A stretch of 42,677 bases of DNA from JBDNFP01 sp041689775 (GCA_041689775.1 JBDNFP010000460.1:1-42677), one strand, 5' to 3'; positions 8,442-18,068 are shown, counted from the stretch's first letter. The notes: generated by a model from the letters alone, not told the origin. A program made the numbers and translations.

Positions 8442-9710
8442 GTGGATATTTTTGAGAAACTACGCGACAACTGGGGGCCCATCGGAACGCCTGCGAAGAT
8501 GTTGAACAGCCACCATTATTTTTCATTTCCAATGCTGGAAGGCGAATTGGGACCACGCATGCGGTTCATGGGCCATGAAGTACTCAATTGGAGTTTGAAC
8601 AACTATCTGGGACTGGCCAATCATCCGGAGGTTCGTCAGGTAGATGCTGATGCGGCTGCAAAATGGGGCCTCGCCTACCCAATGGGGGCTCGTATGATGT
8701 CGGGTAACACAGCGTTGCACGAGACATTCGAGAAGGAGTTGGCGGAGTTTGTTGGAAAAAAAGACGCTTTTTTGCTTAACTACGGCTATCAGGGTGTCAT
8801 GTCGGTTATAGAGAGTGTTTGCGATCATCGCGACGTGATTGTCTATGACGCCGAGTCGCACGCTTGCTTAATCGACGGTATTCGTCTCCACAAAGCCAAG
8901 ATGGGTCAATACTATAAGTTCAATCATAACGATATGCAGAGCCTCGAAAAAAACTTGAAACGTGCCACAAAAGTGGCCGACGAAAAAGGAGGAGGCGTGC
9001 TGGTTATTACCGAAGGAGTATTTGGAATGTCCGGCAAAGTAGGTAACCTGAAAGAAATCGCTGAATTAAAGAAGAAATACGACTTCCGGCTTCTGGTAGA
9101 CGATGCCCATGGATTTGGTACCATGGGAGAAACTGGCGCGGGTGCGGGTGAATTGATGGGCGTGCAGGACGATATCGATCTGTATTTCTCCACTTTTGCG
9201 AAGTCAATGGCGGCTATTGGTGGGTTTGTAGCCTCCAATGATCCGGATATCATTATGTACCTCAAATATAACATGCGTTCGCAGACCTACGCCAAGGCTT
9301 TACCGATGACTTACGTCGAAGGATGTCGTCATCGCCTGCACATGATCAAGACCATGCCTGAGCTGCGTTCGAACCTATGGAAGGTGGTAGATGCGATGCA
9401 GAATGGATTGCGTGAGCGCGGATTTAATATTGGTGATACAGAATCGCCTGTTACACCTGTATTTTTACACAGCGAAGGCGGTATTCCTGAGGTGACGCGC
9501 ATGGTACGCGACCTGCGTGAAAACATGGGAGTATTCTGCTCCATCGTTGTATACCCCGTGGTTCCTAAGGGACAGATTATGCTCCGTATCATTCCGACAT
9601 CATCACACACGCTGGAAGATGTTGAATATACGCTGAATGCATTTACCACTCTGGCCGAGAAACTCAAAAATCGGGTATACCAAGAAGACGATGTAAAAGA
9701 GATCGCATAA
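8442..9710 (+). CDS. Serine palmitoyltransferase-like PLP enzyme (alpha-oxoamine synthase family)
   Basis: A 422-residue class II aminotransferase-fold enzyme. Homologues condense serine (or another amino acid) with a fatty acyl-CoA to start sphingolipid synthesis, which is characteristic of Bacteroidota. Motifs: NWSLNNYLGLANHPEV near 49-65, MMSGNTALHETFEKEL, the PLP-pocket LVDDAHGFGTMGETG with D220 and H223, and the Schiff-base lysine K254 in STFAKSMAAIGGF. The start is a GTG at 8442; no in-frame ATG lies nearby upstream. The gene is single and ends in a strong terminator. It could also be a 2-amino-3-ketobutyrate ligase or 8-amino-7-oxononanoate synthase homologue, but the N-terminal segment resembles the serine palmitoyltransferase group. 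Confidence 0.85.
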   Translation: MDIFEKLRDNWGPIGTPAKMLNSHHYFSFPMLEGELGPRMRFMGHEVLNWSLNNYLGLANHPEVRQVDADAAAKWGLAYPMGARMMSGNTALHETFEKELAEFVGKKDAFLLNYGYQGVMSVIESVCDHRDVIVYDAESHACLIDGIRLHKAKMGQYYKFNHNDMQSLEKNLKRATKVADEKGGGVLVITEGVFGMSGKVGNLKEIAELKKKYDFRLLVDDAHGFGTMGETGAGAGELMGVQDDIDLYFSTFAKSMAAIGGFVASNDPDIIMYLKYNMRSQTYAKALPMTYVEGCRHRLHMIKTMPELRSNLWKVVDAMQNGLRERGFNIGDTESPVTPVFLHSEGGIPEVTRMVRDLRENMGVFCSIVVYPVVPKGQIMLRIIPTSSHTLEDVEYTLNAFTTLAEKLKNRVYQEDDVKEIA

Positions 9711-9736
9711 AGCCTGGAAAATAGGCCATACTTCTC

Positions 9737-9774
9737 AACAGGGGCATTTTTTTAAAAATGCCCCTGTTTTTTTA
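9737..9774 (+). terminator. Rho-independent terminator
   Basis: Perfect 15-bp inverted repeat (9737-9751 aacaggggcattttt and 9754-9768) with a two-base loop, followed by a T run. It lies 26 bases after the stop codon of the upstream PLP enzyme. Confidence 0.9.
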
Positions 9775-9880
9775 TGTTTATGCTGAATGAGAGTTATTTT
9801 ATAAGTATCTGTTTTATAGAAAGTTATATATAGGGGAGCGTTTTTTTGCATTATTTAAAGTGTTTTTTTTGATAAATTGA

Positions 9881-9911
9881 GTTGCTGAAATAGTATTAAT
9901 TGCTAAATTTC
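9881..9911 (+). promoter_or_regulatory. Candidate promoter of the Hc1-like gene
   Basis: TTG at 9882-9884 and TAAATTTC at 9904-9911 are separated by 19 bases, close to the Bacteroidota TTTG / TAnnTTTG pattern with one mismatch. The ATG at 9975 follows 63 bases later. Confidence 0.3.
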
Positions 9912-9974
9912 GAGCAAAACATGCCCCAATTGCGTGCATTGCGCATTTTTTTAACTAAAAAACTATATCAAACT

Positions 9975-10154
9975 ATGGAACGATTTGAAGAAGTGAAGAA
10001 TTTAATAATGTCATTAGAAGGAGACTTCGATAAATTCTATGACAAAAAAAATCAGGCAGCCGGTACGCGCGTTCGCAAGGGTATGCAAGATCTGAAAACA
10101 ATGGCGCAGGATATTCGCAGCGAAGTTCAAAACATGAAGAACGCAGAAGAATAG
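9975..10154 (+). CDS. Small histone H1-like (Hc1-type) DNA-binding protein
   Basis: A 59-residue protein, starting MERFEEVKNLIMSLEGDFDKFYDKK, typical of short Bacteroidota Hc1-like proteins (SLEGDF.KFYDK..QAAGTRVRKGMQDLK). It is rich in lysine, arginine and helix-forming residues and probably binds DNA in the nucleoid. The open frame extends upstream to 9900, but that part lacks the family pattern and would overlap the candidate promoter, so the ATG at 9975 is chosen. It is monocistronic, with a terminator just after it. Confidence 0.85.
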   Translation: MERFEEVKNLIMSLEGDFDKFYDKKNQAAGTRVRKGMQDLKTMAQDIRSEVQNMKNAEE

Positions 10155-10176
10155 AATATTCTAGCTCTCGAACGAG

Positions 10177-10212
10177 AAAACCCGGCTCATCAGTGAGGCC
10201 GGGTTTTTTTTA
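10177..10212 (+). terminator. Rho-independent terminator of the Hc1-like gene
   Basis: A stem of aaaacccggc (10177-10186) with gccgggtttt (10198-10207), and a few inner pairs (tca/tga), is followed by T-rich sequence. It lies 23 bases after the stop codon. Confidence 0.85.
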
Positions 10213-10236
10213 AAAAAGATTACTAGCTAGGCCGGG

Positions 10237-10650
10237 TCAAAATTTTTCGCGGTTCATCAGAGTCGCCATACCCCGGGTCGTGGCCTTGCGGGTCTGCTTG
10301 TCCAGAATTTCGGTAGAAATAGTGGCTGTGTGCTTGTCAGGATTAATACTCTGAATGGTAAATACCGCTTCGTATTCGATATCGACAAACATCGGGCGCA
10401 GAAAATCCATGGTTTGACCGAGATAGACCGAGCCATAACCCGGAAACTCAGTACCCAATACCTTGGTAAATACGCTGGACCCTAGCATACCATGAATAAT
10501 GGGGCGCTTGAAGACCGTGGTTGCTGCATATTCAGCATCCAGGTGTAAGGGGTTGGTGTCGCCGGTTACCTTGGCAAATGCTTCAACATCGGCCTGGCTA
10601 AATTGAAAAATATGGATAAATCTGCTTCCTACGATAGGTTCTACGTTCAT
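10237..10650 (-). CDS. MaoC-family (R)-enoyl-CoA hydratase/dehydratase
   Basis: A 137-residue single hot-dog domain protein. The hydratase motif FSQADVEAFAKVTGDTNPLHLDAEYA carries the catalytic pair D31 and H36, and is followed by the overhanging segment FKRPIIHGMLGSSVFTKVLG. Such enzymes hydrate trans-2-enoyl-CoA or act on related acyl thioesters. The sequence does not show the physiological substrate. It is single, with the Hc1 terminator downstream (convergent) and no operon partner. Confidence 0.88.
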   Translation of the reverse strand: MNVEPIVGSRFIHIFQFSQADVEAFAKVTGDTNPLHLDAEYAATTVFKRPIIHGMLGSSVFTKVLGTEFPGYGSVYLGQTMDFLRPMFVDIEYEAVFTIQSINPDKHTATISTEILDKQTRKATTRGMATLMNREKF

Positions 10651-10912
10651 CTTGATGGGGCTAAGAGTGTACTAAATGACGGATTCAAATCTGAGATTGA
10701 ATCCGCTGATATTTGCCCAAAAATCGGATAAACATTTCAAGGTCACAAACTCATTCGTGACATTCTTGTTGACAGAATACGGAAGCCTGCCAAAGGTGAA
10801 TCTGATGAAGGGTTTTAAAAACCTCACCGGAATAGCTAACTTTGCGGCGCTCAACGAAAAGTAGAGCTTATTTAATTGGCTCTATAATAACCTCAACTAT
10901 AATTGCTTACGC

Positions 10913-13294
10913 ATGTTATTCTGGCATAGTTTATCCAAATTCATCCTCAAATACCGCGGAGTCCTAATGACCATAGCTCTGCTTTCTACCGCCTTTATGG
11001 GGTATCAGGCATCTAACATACGATTATCGTATGAGTTGGCGAGGATTTTACCGGTAAGTGATGCCAACTACCAACTTTACGAAGAATTCAAGGCCCGCTA
11101 CGGAGAGGATGGAAATGTGCTCGTGATTGGTATCAAGACGGATAGCATGTTTACCAAAGCGCTATTTAATGACTGGTATACACTCGGTACGGAAGTCAAG
11201 CAAATCGACGGAATCAAAGAAGTGCTTTCTAACGCCAATTTGTTTACGATCATCCGGAACGATGAGGAGAATAAGTTTGACTTTAAACCTCTCGTTACCA
11301 GCCAACCTACTTCTCAGGCAGAAGTAGACTCTATTTACACTCAGATTGAGGCTCTACCTTTTTATAAAGGCTTTGTAATCAGCGACGAGGGCGATGCCCA
11401 CCTGATGGCCGTAACCTTCGACCAGCAAAAGCTGAACAGCAAGAGCCGGATTTCTATCACCAATGAAATCAAAGAGAAGGCCTTGGCTTTCGGAGAAAAA
11501 CATAATTTGGAAGTTCACCTTTCCGGGATGCCCTACATCCGGACCGAGTTCATGAGTAAGGTTAGTAAGGAAATGGGTCTCTTCATGGGGCTTGCCTTTG
11601 CCATTACGGCTGTGATTCTGTTGTTGTTCTTCCGTTCGGCTATTGTGGCGCTGGCCTCAGCTTTTGTGGTGGGCCTGGGGGTTGTGTGGTCTCTGGGGCT
11701 GATTTCTGTTTTTGGCTATCAGATTACGCTGCTGTCGGGTCTGATTCCGCCTTTATTGATTGTTATCGGTATTCCTAACTCCATATTTCTTATCAACCGC
11801 TACCACCAGGAGTTCTCCCAGAGTGGTGATAAGCTAGGTGCTTTGGCCCTGTCAATTGAGAAGAGTAGCGAAACTACCTTTTGGGCCAATGTAACAACCG
11901 CCATTGGTTTTGGGGTATTTTACCTGACGGGTAGCCCCCTCTTGACGGAATTCGGGCTAGTAGCTTCGCTTTGCGTCATGATTACGTACATTTTGTCCAT
12001 AGTCTTGATTCCTATATTATTTAGTGTGCTACCTACTCCGACTCCCCGGCAGATGCGCCACCTTGATGCACGGCGTATTAATGCTTTTTTGGGTTTGGTG
12101 AGCCAAATGGTACGTACCCGTCGCACCTTGATTTACACTTTTGTGGGTGTGATTACAGCTATATCGATCTATGGTATCACCAAAATCACGGCGGTTGGCT
12201 ACGTGGTAGATGACCTTCCCCAGAATGATCCGGTGTACGCCGATCTGAAATTCTTTGAATCAAATTTTAAAGGAGTGATGCCTTTTGAGGTAAATATTGA
12301 TACTGGCCGGCCGGGAGGAGTGCTTGATCCTCGGGTGTTAACAAAAATACGAGTGATGCAGCGTGAGTTTGCCAAATACCCTGAAATCACCAGGCCGCTC
12401 TCGGTAGTAGAGGCAATTAAGTTCTTCTATCAATCGTACCGCGGTGGTGATCCCCGTTTTTTTAGAATGCCCGGCGCGTTGGAGTTGAATAAACTGGCAG
12501 GCTACGCCTCTACCTTCAAAGGAAAAGAAAACCGTTTTGGGGGCTTTCTGGATAGTATGCGTCAGTATACCCGGGTTAGTTTCCAGATTGCCGATGTAGG
12601 TACCCGCCGCATTACTGAGCTGTATAATCAGCTGCAACCAAAAATTGATACGATTTTTAACTACGACGCCAGCCAGGAGCAGTGGCGCCCTAAAGAAGAG
12701 CGTATTGAGGCTAACCTGACCGGAAACAGCGTTGTGTTTACCAAAGGGAATGATTACTTGCAGAAGAATCTTCTCGAAAGTACCATTCTGGCCATTATTC
12801 TGATCTCCATTATCATGGCGCTGCTATTTGGTAACCTACGAATGATTGCCATCGCGGTAATCCCCAGTACGGTACCGCTTATAATTACCGCCGGATTGAT
12901 GGGCTTTTTTGATATTCACCTTAAACCATCCACGGTACTGATATTTAGCATCGCCTTTGGTTTATCATCCGACGGAACCATTTACTTCCTGACAAAATAC
13001 AAAGATGAGCTACGCAACGGCGGCACCATTGCCGATGCCGTGGAGCGTACCATTCAGCATACGGGCATCAGTATGTTCTACACGGTCATGATCCTGTTTG
13101 CTGGGTTCTCGATCTTTGGGGCTTCTACTTTTCAGGGCACGGTTGTATTAGGTATTCTGGTATCCATTACCTTATTGATGGGAATGACCTGTAACCTGAT
13201 CTTGCTACCTGCATTCCTGATGTCTTTGGATAAGCGTATTCAGAAGAAACAGGCCATCCGGGCGGCGGCGGTTATTGATCGGAAATCTGCCTGA
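10913..13294 (+). CDS. RND-superfamily exporter, MMPL type
   Basis: A 793-residue inner-membrane transporter with two repeats, each made of one membrane helix, a large periplasmic domain and a five-helix bundle. The first repeat starts FILKYRGVLMTIALLSTAFMG; its bundle lies near residues 218-370 (MGLFMGLAFAITAVILLLFF). The second begins near 400 (RTRRTLIYTFVGVITAIS) and its bundle near 625-775, including the acidic GLSSDGTIYFLTKYKDE segment expected for proton coupling. The substrate is unknown; relatives export lipids or hydrophobic compounds. The gene is single, with a strong terminator after it, and no adaptor or TolC gene adjoins. Confidence 0.85.
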   Translation: MLFWHSLSKFILKYRGVLMTIALLSTAFMGYQASNIRLSYELARILPVSDANYQLYEEFKARYGEDGNVLVIGIKTDSMFTKALFNDWYTLGTEVKQIDGIKEVLSNANLFTIIRNDEENKFDFKPLVTSQPTSQAEVDSIYTQIEALPFYKGFVISDEGDAHLMAVTFDQQKLNSKSRISITNEIKEKALAFGEKHNLEVHLSGMPYIRTEFMSKVSKEMGLFMGLAFAITAVILLLFFRSAIVALASAFVVGLGVVWSLGLISVFGYQITLLSGLIPPLLIVIGIPNSIFLINRYHQEFSQSGDKLGALALSIEKSSETTFWANVTTAIGFGVFYLTGSPLLTEFGLVASLCVMITYILSIVLIPILFSVLPTPTPRQMRHLDARRINAFLGLVSQMVRTRRTLIYTFVGVITAISIYGITKITAVGYVVDDLPQNDPVYADLKFFESNFKGVMPFEVNIDTGRPGGVLDPRVLTKIRVMQREFAKYPEITRPLSVVEAIKFFYQSYRGGDPRFFRMPGALELNKLAGYASTFKGKENRFGGFLDSMRQYTRVSFQIADVGTRRITELYNQLQPKIDTIFNYDASQEQWRPKEERIEANLTGNSVVFTKGNDYLQKNLLESTILAIILISIIMALLFGNLRMIAIAVIPSTVPLIITAGLMGFFDIHLKPSTVLIFSIAFGLSSDGTIYFLTKYKDELRNGGTIADAVERTIQHTGISMFYTVMILFAGFSIFGASTFQGTVVLGILVSITLLMGMTCNLILLPAFLMSLDKRIQKKQAIRAAAVIDRKSA

Positions 13295-13316
13295 CAGCTC
13301 GTTATACATAGTGTAC

Positions 13317-13356
13317 TACGCAGAAAGGCCCGGCAATCGCCGGGCCTTTCTGCGTA
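13317..13356. terminator. Bidirectional terminator
   Basis: Perfect 18-bp inverted repeat (13317-13334 tacgcagaaaggcccggc and 13339-13356) with an AATC loop. It sits between the convergent MMPL exporter gene (ends 13294) and the peptide transporter gene (ends 13374). An A-run follows on the plus strand, which gives a T-run before the stem in the other orientation. Confidence 0.85.
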
Positions 13357-13373
13357 AAAAAACAAGTCTATTT

Positions 13374-14825
13374 TTACTGTATCCCGCCCATCCACTTCTT
13401 GATTGGCTTGTAGAATAGAATCATTATGATACCAAACCCAACGCCAAACAAACATACCTGCAAGAAAAGGCTGGGCATTTCGGCTACATTCTCCTCGTTG
13501 AAATTACCGGAGAACACACCTGCGATAAGATTACCGAGTGAAGCGGCTACAAACCATAGCCCCATCATTTGACTGTAATACTTTTTGGGAGCCAACTTGG
13601 TGTAGGTACTTAGTCCAACCGGACTCAGGCAAAGCTCACCCAGCGTGTGAAACAGATAAGTAAGCGTTAACCAGCTAACGCCAACGAGTCCACCTTGAAC
13701 AGCGTACTGAGCCGCCCAGTACATAATCAGGAATCCAAAGCCCATTTGTATCAGTCCAAGACCGAATTTTACAGGAGTAGCGGGGTTCAAATTCTTTTTG
13801 TTCAGGAAAATCCAGAGGGCTCCAATGGGAGCTGAAAATATCAGAATAAACAGCGCGTTGGCGTTCTGAAACCACGACGCGGGCATTTCCCAACCCAGGA
13901 TCATCCGGTCGGTGTGGCGGTCGGCAAAAATGGTCAGCGAAGAGCCAGCCTGCTCAAAACCGGACCAGAAAAGAGCCGCTCCGATAAAGAATATAAAGAG
14001 TACACCCACCCGTTTACGCTCCACGATGGTAAGTGATTTGTCGAACATACCGATGTAGAGAAAGTAGAGCACCGTGATGGTGATAATTACGTACTTCATG
14101 ATTTCGGCTAGCGCAATGGCGTCGAGTATGCCGCTGATTACCAGCACAGCGATGAGAGCAAAAAAGCCACCTACAACGTACAAGAATGTCTTTTTACCCT
14201 GAACGGCGGGAGGTTCGCCCAGATTGTCGAGGTACTTACGGTTAAGGCGAAACATTACCAAACCCAGGAACATAGCCACGGCGGCGGCGCCAAAGCCGTA
14301 GTGCCAGCCTACCTTCTCGCCCAAGTACCCTACGATGAACATTCCTAAGAATGAACCTAGGTTGATACCGATATAGAAGATTGAAAAACCTGCGTCGCGA
14401 CGAGCGCCTCCTTCGGGGTAGAGATCTCCCACAATGGAGCTAATGTTGGGTTTTAATAAACCAGTACCCACCGCAACGGTACATAGTCCCAGAAAAAATA
14501 TGGGGTTACTGCCTGGCACCGCTAACAGTATATGGCCAATCATGATGACGATCCCGCCCCACCAGATAGCTTTCTTTTGCCCCAATATGTTATCGGCAAT
14601 CCATCCCCCGGGGAGGGTAAGCAAATACACGGCGGAAGTGTACAGTCCGTAAATAGCCCCACCAGTTTGCTCAGATAGCCCTAATGCGCCTACGGATGCT
14701 GACTTGATGAGATATAATAACAGGATTGCCCGCATTCCGTAGTAGCTAAATCGCTCCCACATTTCAGTAAAAAAGAGGACATAGAGGCCTCTGGGGTGTT
14801 TTTCAGAAACTGTTGTTGATGCCAT
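13374..14825 (-). CDS. Proton-coupled oligopeptide transporter, POT/PTR family
   Basis: A 483-residue major-facilitator protein of the inner membrane that imports di- and tripeptides with protons. The diagnostic N-terminal motif is complete: FFTEMWERFSYYGMRAILLLYL, with E21, E24, R25 and the YYG of helix 1. Later markers are GGWIADNILGQKKAIWWGG (helix 2-3 loop), GLLKPNISSIVGDLYPEGG and GELCLSPVGLSTYTKLAP. About 12-14 membrane segments can be traced. It is divergent from the M23 peptidase gene. The pairing suggests peptide scavenging or cell-wall turnover, but nothing links the two genes directly. Confidence 0.93.
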   Translation of the reverse strand: MASTTVSEKHPRGLYVLFFTEMWERFSYYGMRAILLLYLIKSASVGALGLSEQTGGAIYGLYTSAVYLLTLPGGWIADNILGQKKAIWWGGIVIMIGHILLAVPGSNPIFFLGLCTVAVGTGLLKPNISSIVGDLYPEGGARRDAGFSIFYIGINLGSFLGMFIVGYLGEKVGWHYGFGAAAVAMFLGLVMFRLNRKYLDNLGEPPAVQGKKTFLYVVGGFFALIAVLVISGILDAIALAEIMKYVIITITVLYFLYIGMFDKSLTIVERKRVGVLFIFFIGAALFWSGFEQAGSSLTIFADRHTDRMILGWEMPASWFQNANALFILIFSAPIGALWIFLNKKNLNPATPVKFGLGLIQMGFGFLIMYWAAQYAVQGGLVGVSWLTLTYLFHTLGELCLSPVGLSTYTKLAPKKYYSQMMGLWFVAASLGNLIAGVFSGNFNEENVAEMPSLFLQVCLFGVGFGIIMILFYKPIKKWMGGIQ

Positions 14826-15023
14826 ATTAGGGTGCTTAGGTATAGTTTAGAATAGGTGATTTTTGGTATCTAATCGTTGCAAGATACTAATAATGTCTAA
14901 ATTTCAGGATAAGAAGGAGAAACAGCTTAAACAAGAGCAGGTATCTATTTTTTACGAAAGAATAAGCTTTCATTCCGGGTTTTGACTTACTTTGCAGTCT
15001 TTGATTTTAACCTGTTTTATACC

Positions 15024-15701
15024 ATGTCACTTAGTAGTGCATTAGTATCTGTAGCTACGTTTACACCCGTAATTGCGGGAAAGCTACCCTACCGTAGGCT
15101 CAACTTTACCGCTTCCAACGTAGATCTGCCCAATCTTGATCTGACCAATACGGAAACTTTTTCCGACTATGTCTTTGGCACGTTATTAGATGGGAATAAG
15201 TACATCGGCGTGGGAGGCTATGACGAACACCGAGTTGTATATAGCCGCTCGGCTCACTTTGGTGATTATGCCGTGGAAGGTCGATGTATTCATCTGGGAG
15301 TAGATACGTGGGCTGATGCCGGAACACCCGTCCATGCTCCGTTGGATGGGGTAGTACATAGCATCGCTTTCAACGATAACTTTGGTGATTACGGCCCGAC
15401 CGTTATTGTACAACACGAGTTGGACGGAATAACCTTCCACACGCTATATGGTCATTTGTCCCTTGACTCGCTGGATCTGTTCAAGGAAGGTGAGCATATA
15501 GAGGCTGGTGTATTAGTAGGGTTTATCGGAGACTACCCCGAGAACGGGTATTGGCCACCTCATTTACATTTTCAGGTCATTGAAGATATGGGTGTTCTTC
15601 GGGGCGATTATCCCGGGGTTTCCACACTTCGGGAGCGGGAAGACTACCTGGCCAACTGCCCGGACCCTAACCTGATATTGCGAATACCTGAATTAGATTA
15701 G
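15024..15701 (+). CDS. M23-family (LytM-type) metallopeptidase
   Basis: A 225-residue protein. I start at MSLSSALVSV (15024) because the upstream 14 residues look unrelated. Zinc-ligand motifs are present: IHLGVD for the first His and Asp, LYGHLS, and PPHLHFQV supplying HxH. The region VDTWADAGTPVHAPLDGVVHS is the standard M23 beta-barrel entry. M23 enzymes cut peptide cross-links of peptidoglycan. There is no obvious signal peptide, which is odd for that role, so it may act in the cytoplasm, leave by another route, or have a different substrate. Confidence 0.85.
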   Translation: MSLSSALVSVATFTPVIAGKLPYRRLNFTASNVDLPNLDLTNTETFSDYVFGTLLDGNKYIGVGGYDEHRVVYSRSAHFGDYAVEGRCIHLGVDTWADAGTPVHAPLDGVVHSIAFNDNFGDYGPTVIVQHELDGITFHTLYGHLSLDSLDLFKEGEHIEAGVLVGFIGDYPENGYWPPHLHFQVIEDMGVLRGDYPGVSTLREREDYLANCPDPNLILRIPELD

Positions 15702-15747
15702 CCCGCTGGTTTATAACTGGTTGGTCCACGCATCATAACTAAAAAGA

Positions 15748-16992
15748 ATGTACATTTCTTGTAGAGTAACTGTCCTTGTTGTTTTGTTAGTTGGATTAGG
15801 TAATTGGTCCCACGCGCAAGGGTACATGGTGATCGGTGGAAAGGTAGTTGATAAAGAAACCAAACAACCGGTTGCTTTTGCTCACGTAGGTATCCTATCC
15901 AAAGGGATGGGTACCATTGCCAACGAGCAAGGAGAATTCTACTACCGATTTCCCAAAATAGCCTCGGAGGAAGAGGTAGTCGTTACCCACATGGGGTATA
16001 AAAACTTGAAGAAGAAAGGCACCGAGTTTACTTACGGGGATAAAACAATCGTTTTTGAGTTAGAAAGAGTCCAACCCGTGATAGTAGACAGCGCCTACGT
16101 GAATGGCTTTGATGCCCGTGGATGGGTTGGGTTCGCTTTGAGTAAAGTGGTAGAAAATTACTCCGAAACACCCATCGTGATGACGGGTTTTTATCAGGAA
16201 ACCCTCCAACAAAACGAGGTATACGTGGATATTAGGGAAGCTACGATGAAGGTAGAGAAAGATCCTCGGCCTAAAATTGAAGTCCCGGAGAAATTTAGAG
16301 CATTGCGAGGCCGTCGTTTTGAGAGTACCAGCCGAAATAAAGTACTGGACGACTACGAGTTTCCGAACGGTGCCGGTATCGTGACGAGAAGCCTCGATAC
16401 CGGGCTGCCTGAGTACCTATCTGCGGGTATTTCGGACTACCGATTCCAGCTTGATGATACCATTGCTTTTTACAACGACAAGGATGTATACCGTATTCGG
16501 TTCCAACCCTCCGGACCGCAGATACGCGGAGCCAAAACCGGAATTATCTCCATCAATCGAGCCGATTCGGCCATCGTCCGCATTGAGTATGACTTTACCA
16601 CCGAGGGAATGGACGAGGTTTTTAAAAGTTCCATGAAGAATGTGTTGGGGAAGGTATTTGGAAAAAACCGCCGTGAGGCCAAACGGATTAGTAGCTTTAC
16701 GAATTACCTACCCTACGATAATAAATGGTTCTTGCAGGATTCCCAATTACTGATTCAAACCGATTTTATCGAGAAGCAGGATACCATTACGGGTACTATT
16801 CGCCTGCACTTTGTGGCGAACGAAATTCTAAAAAGTAATGGTAATGCGGTGCCGGCTTCGGATCAGTTGATGGATACCTCTTTATTTCCCTCCCAGCGTA
16901 TTCCAAAGTACGACGAGGTGTATTGGGGTAATTTCAATCATATCATTCCGTCGCCGATGATGCGTGCCATTATTGAAACGCTGAAAAGGTAG
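15748..16992 (+). CDS. Secreted protein with carboxypeptidase-like regulatory domain
   Basis: A 414-residue protein. The signal peptide (VTVLVVLLVGLGNWSHAQ) is followed by a CarboxypepD_reg-like beta-sandwich at about residues 28-110 (GGKVVDKETKQPVAFAHVGILSKG...GTIANEQGEF). The rest is a beta-rich domain ending with segments such as RIRFQPSGPQIRGAKTGIISINRADSAIVRIEYDF. This arrangement is common in Bacteroidota envelope proteins of unknown role. It follows the M23 gene by 46 bases and may be cotranscribed with it. It converges with the DUF4249 gene only five bases away. Confidence 0.8.
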   Translation: MYISCRVTVLVVLLVGLGNWSHAQGYMVIGGKVVDKETKQPVAFAHVGILSKGMGTIANEQGEFYYRFPKIASEEEVVVTHMGYKNLKKKGTEFTYGDKTIVFELERVQPVIVDSAYVNGFDARGWVGFALSKVVENYSETPIVMTGFYQETLQQNEVYVDIREATMKVEKDPRPKIEVPEKFRALRGRRFESTSRNKVLDDYEFPNGAGIVTRSLDTGLPEYLSAGISDYRFQLDDTIAFYNDKDVYRIRFQPSGPQIRGAKTGIISINRADSAIVRIEYDFTTEGMDEVFKSSMKNVLGKVFGKNRREAKRISSFTNYLPYDNKWFLQDSQLLIQTDFIEKQDTITGTIRLHFVANEILKSNGNAVPASDQLMDTSLFPSQRIPKYDEVYWGNFNHIIPSPMMRAIIETLKR

Positions 16993-16997
16993 CTATG

Positions 16998-18068
16998 TCA
17001 TTCCCAGCCAGCGGGCCGCTCTTCGGTACCTTGAAAAAACGCCCGCCGGCAATCGCCGGGCGCAATGAATCGTCCGGTCTCGATTTCGAGATTGTATTGT
17101 ATCAGCGTATCTCCGGGAACGGTAAGCCGCTTGGTACTGATACCCGAAGCCGTAAAGTACCCTAAAGCCCGCTCATTGGGATTATCTACGTTGTAAATAT
17201 TACCTACGATGGGCGAGGGCAACGGATCGAAGATGGTACCAATGCGCCCACGTTGTTCGTTGAATCTTCGCCAAAACTGGTAGGCTTCGCGGGTAAGGGC
17301 GTATTGGGTGACTTCCACAAAATGCTTTCCTACCGTATAGATCGGTGACCGGAATACCATCTGATCACGAAGCGGCCGGCCGTTGCTGTATACATCCGAA
17401 TGGATGATGATATTGTTATCAGATACCGGCGTCCAGCAGTACTTGTACCAGAAATTCCCCCCAAACTGAAGCACTCCCACCGATTCACGCCGGATATAGC
17501 TGTTTGCCGTCCAGCGGTAGTAGTTGGCCTGATCCGCTGGATCATCCATGTTTAGAAATATTTCGTAGCCAAAAGGTGTATCGTTTACGATGGTTCGTTG
17601 GGCGCTGTACCGGGCAGTGAGTTCTTTGATAGGCGGTGCTACGGGCATTACTTCTGGGTCCGAGCGGTAGTTCTTGCCGTCAGTAGTTCTGATTTCAATG
17701 GTATAGGTATTGCCCGTTTTGCCTACGAAACTGTTTTCGATGGTTTGATAAAGTCCTGGTTGGTTGGGTACTAGTTCAAGCGCTACGATTCGGTTGGTTT
17801 CCTTTTCAATAATTTGTACCAAGGCATCTTGCACGGCTAGTTTCTCGTAGGCTTCGCTGGGCACATTGAAAGTACCTGTACGGGTGATCCTTACTTGATA
17901 CGGGCCGGGGCGATTGGTAATGCCTCCGTCTACCACTAAAATAGGAGCCTCCGTTCGAACCGGAACCCGAATCTGCTCAATGCAATCCACCAGGATTCCT
18001 GTTAGCAGAAAGAGGTATATGAAAGAAGTAAAATGCCTGGTATGTACTCGTGCAAAATTAGGTTGCAT
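16998..18068 (-). CDS. DUF4249 family lipoprotein, TonB-receptor partner
   Basis: A 356-residue envelope protein. The N-terminus has a hydrophobic signal followed by Cys29 in ILVDC; Asp at the -1 position is unusual for a lipobox, so lipidation is likely but not certain. DUF4249 features: IRVPVRTEAPILVVDGGITNRPGPYQVRITRTG at residues 33-65, then an immunoglobulin-like first domain, and a C-terminal domain with two Cys. In Bacteroidota these genes commonly follow a TonB-dependent receptor gene, as here (79-base gap, same strand). The pair probably takes up an unknown ligand across the outer membrane. Confidence 0.85.
   Translation of the reverse strand: MQPNFARVHTRHFTSFIYLFLLTGILVDCIEQIRVPVRTEAPILVVDGGITNRPGPYQVRITRTGTFNVPSEAYEKLAVQDALVQIIEKETNRIVALELVPNQPGLYQTIENSFVGKTGNTYTIEIRTTDGKNYRSDPEVMPVAPPIKELTARYSAQRTIVNDTPFGYEIFLNMDDPADQANYYRWTANSYIRRESVGVLQFGGNFWYKYCWTPVSDNNIIIHSDVYSNGRPLRDQMVFRSPIYTVGKHFVEVTQYALTREAYQFWRRFNEQRGRIGTIFDPLPSPIVGNIYNVDNPNERALGYFTASGISTKRLTVPGDTLIQYNLEIETGRFIAPGDCRRAFFQGTEERPAGWE

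Noticed and set aside
10676..10864. 62-codon frame before the MMPL exporter gene
   Set aside because: No recognisable domain or signal, and there is a competing frame on the other strand. The region also contains a simple hairpin (ggattcaa...ttgaatcc), so it is probably intergenic.
17041..17062. GC-rich hairpin near the end of the DUF4249 gene sharing ccggcaatcgccgggc with the terminator at 13330-13345
   Set aside because: It lies in coding sequence and is not followed by a T run. The match may be coincidence; function as a terminator of the converging gene is not supported.
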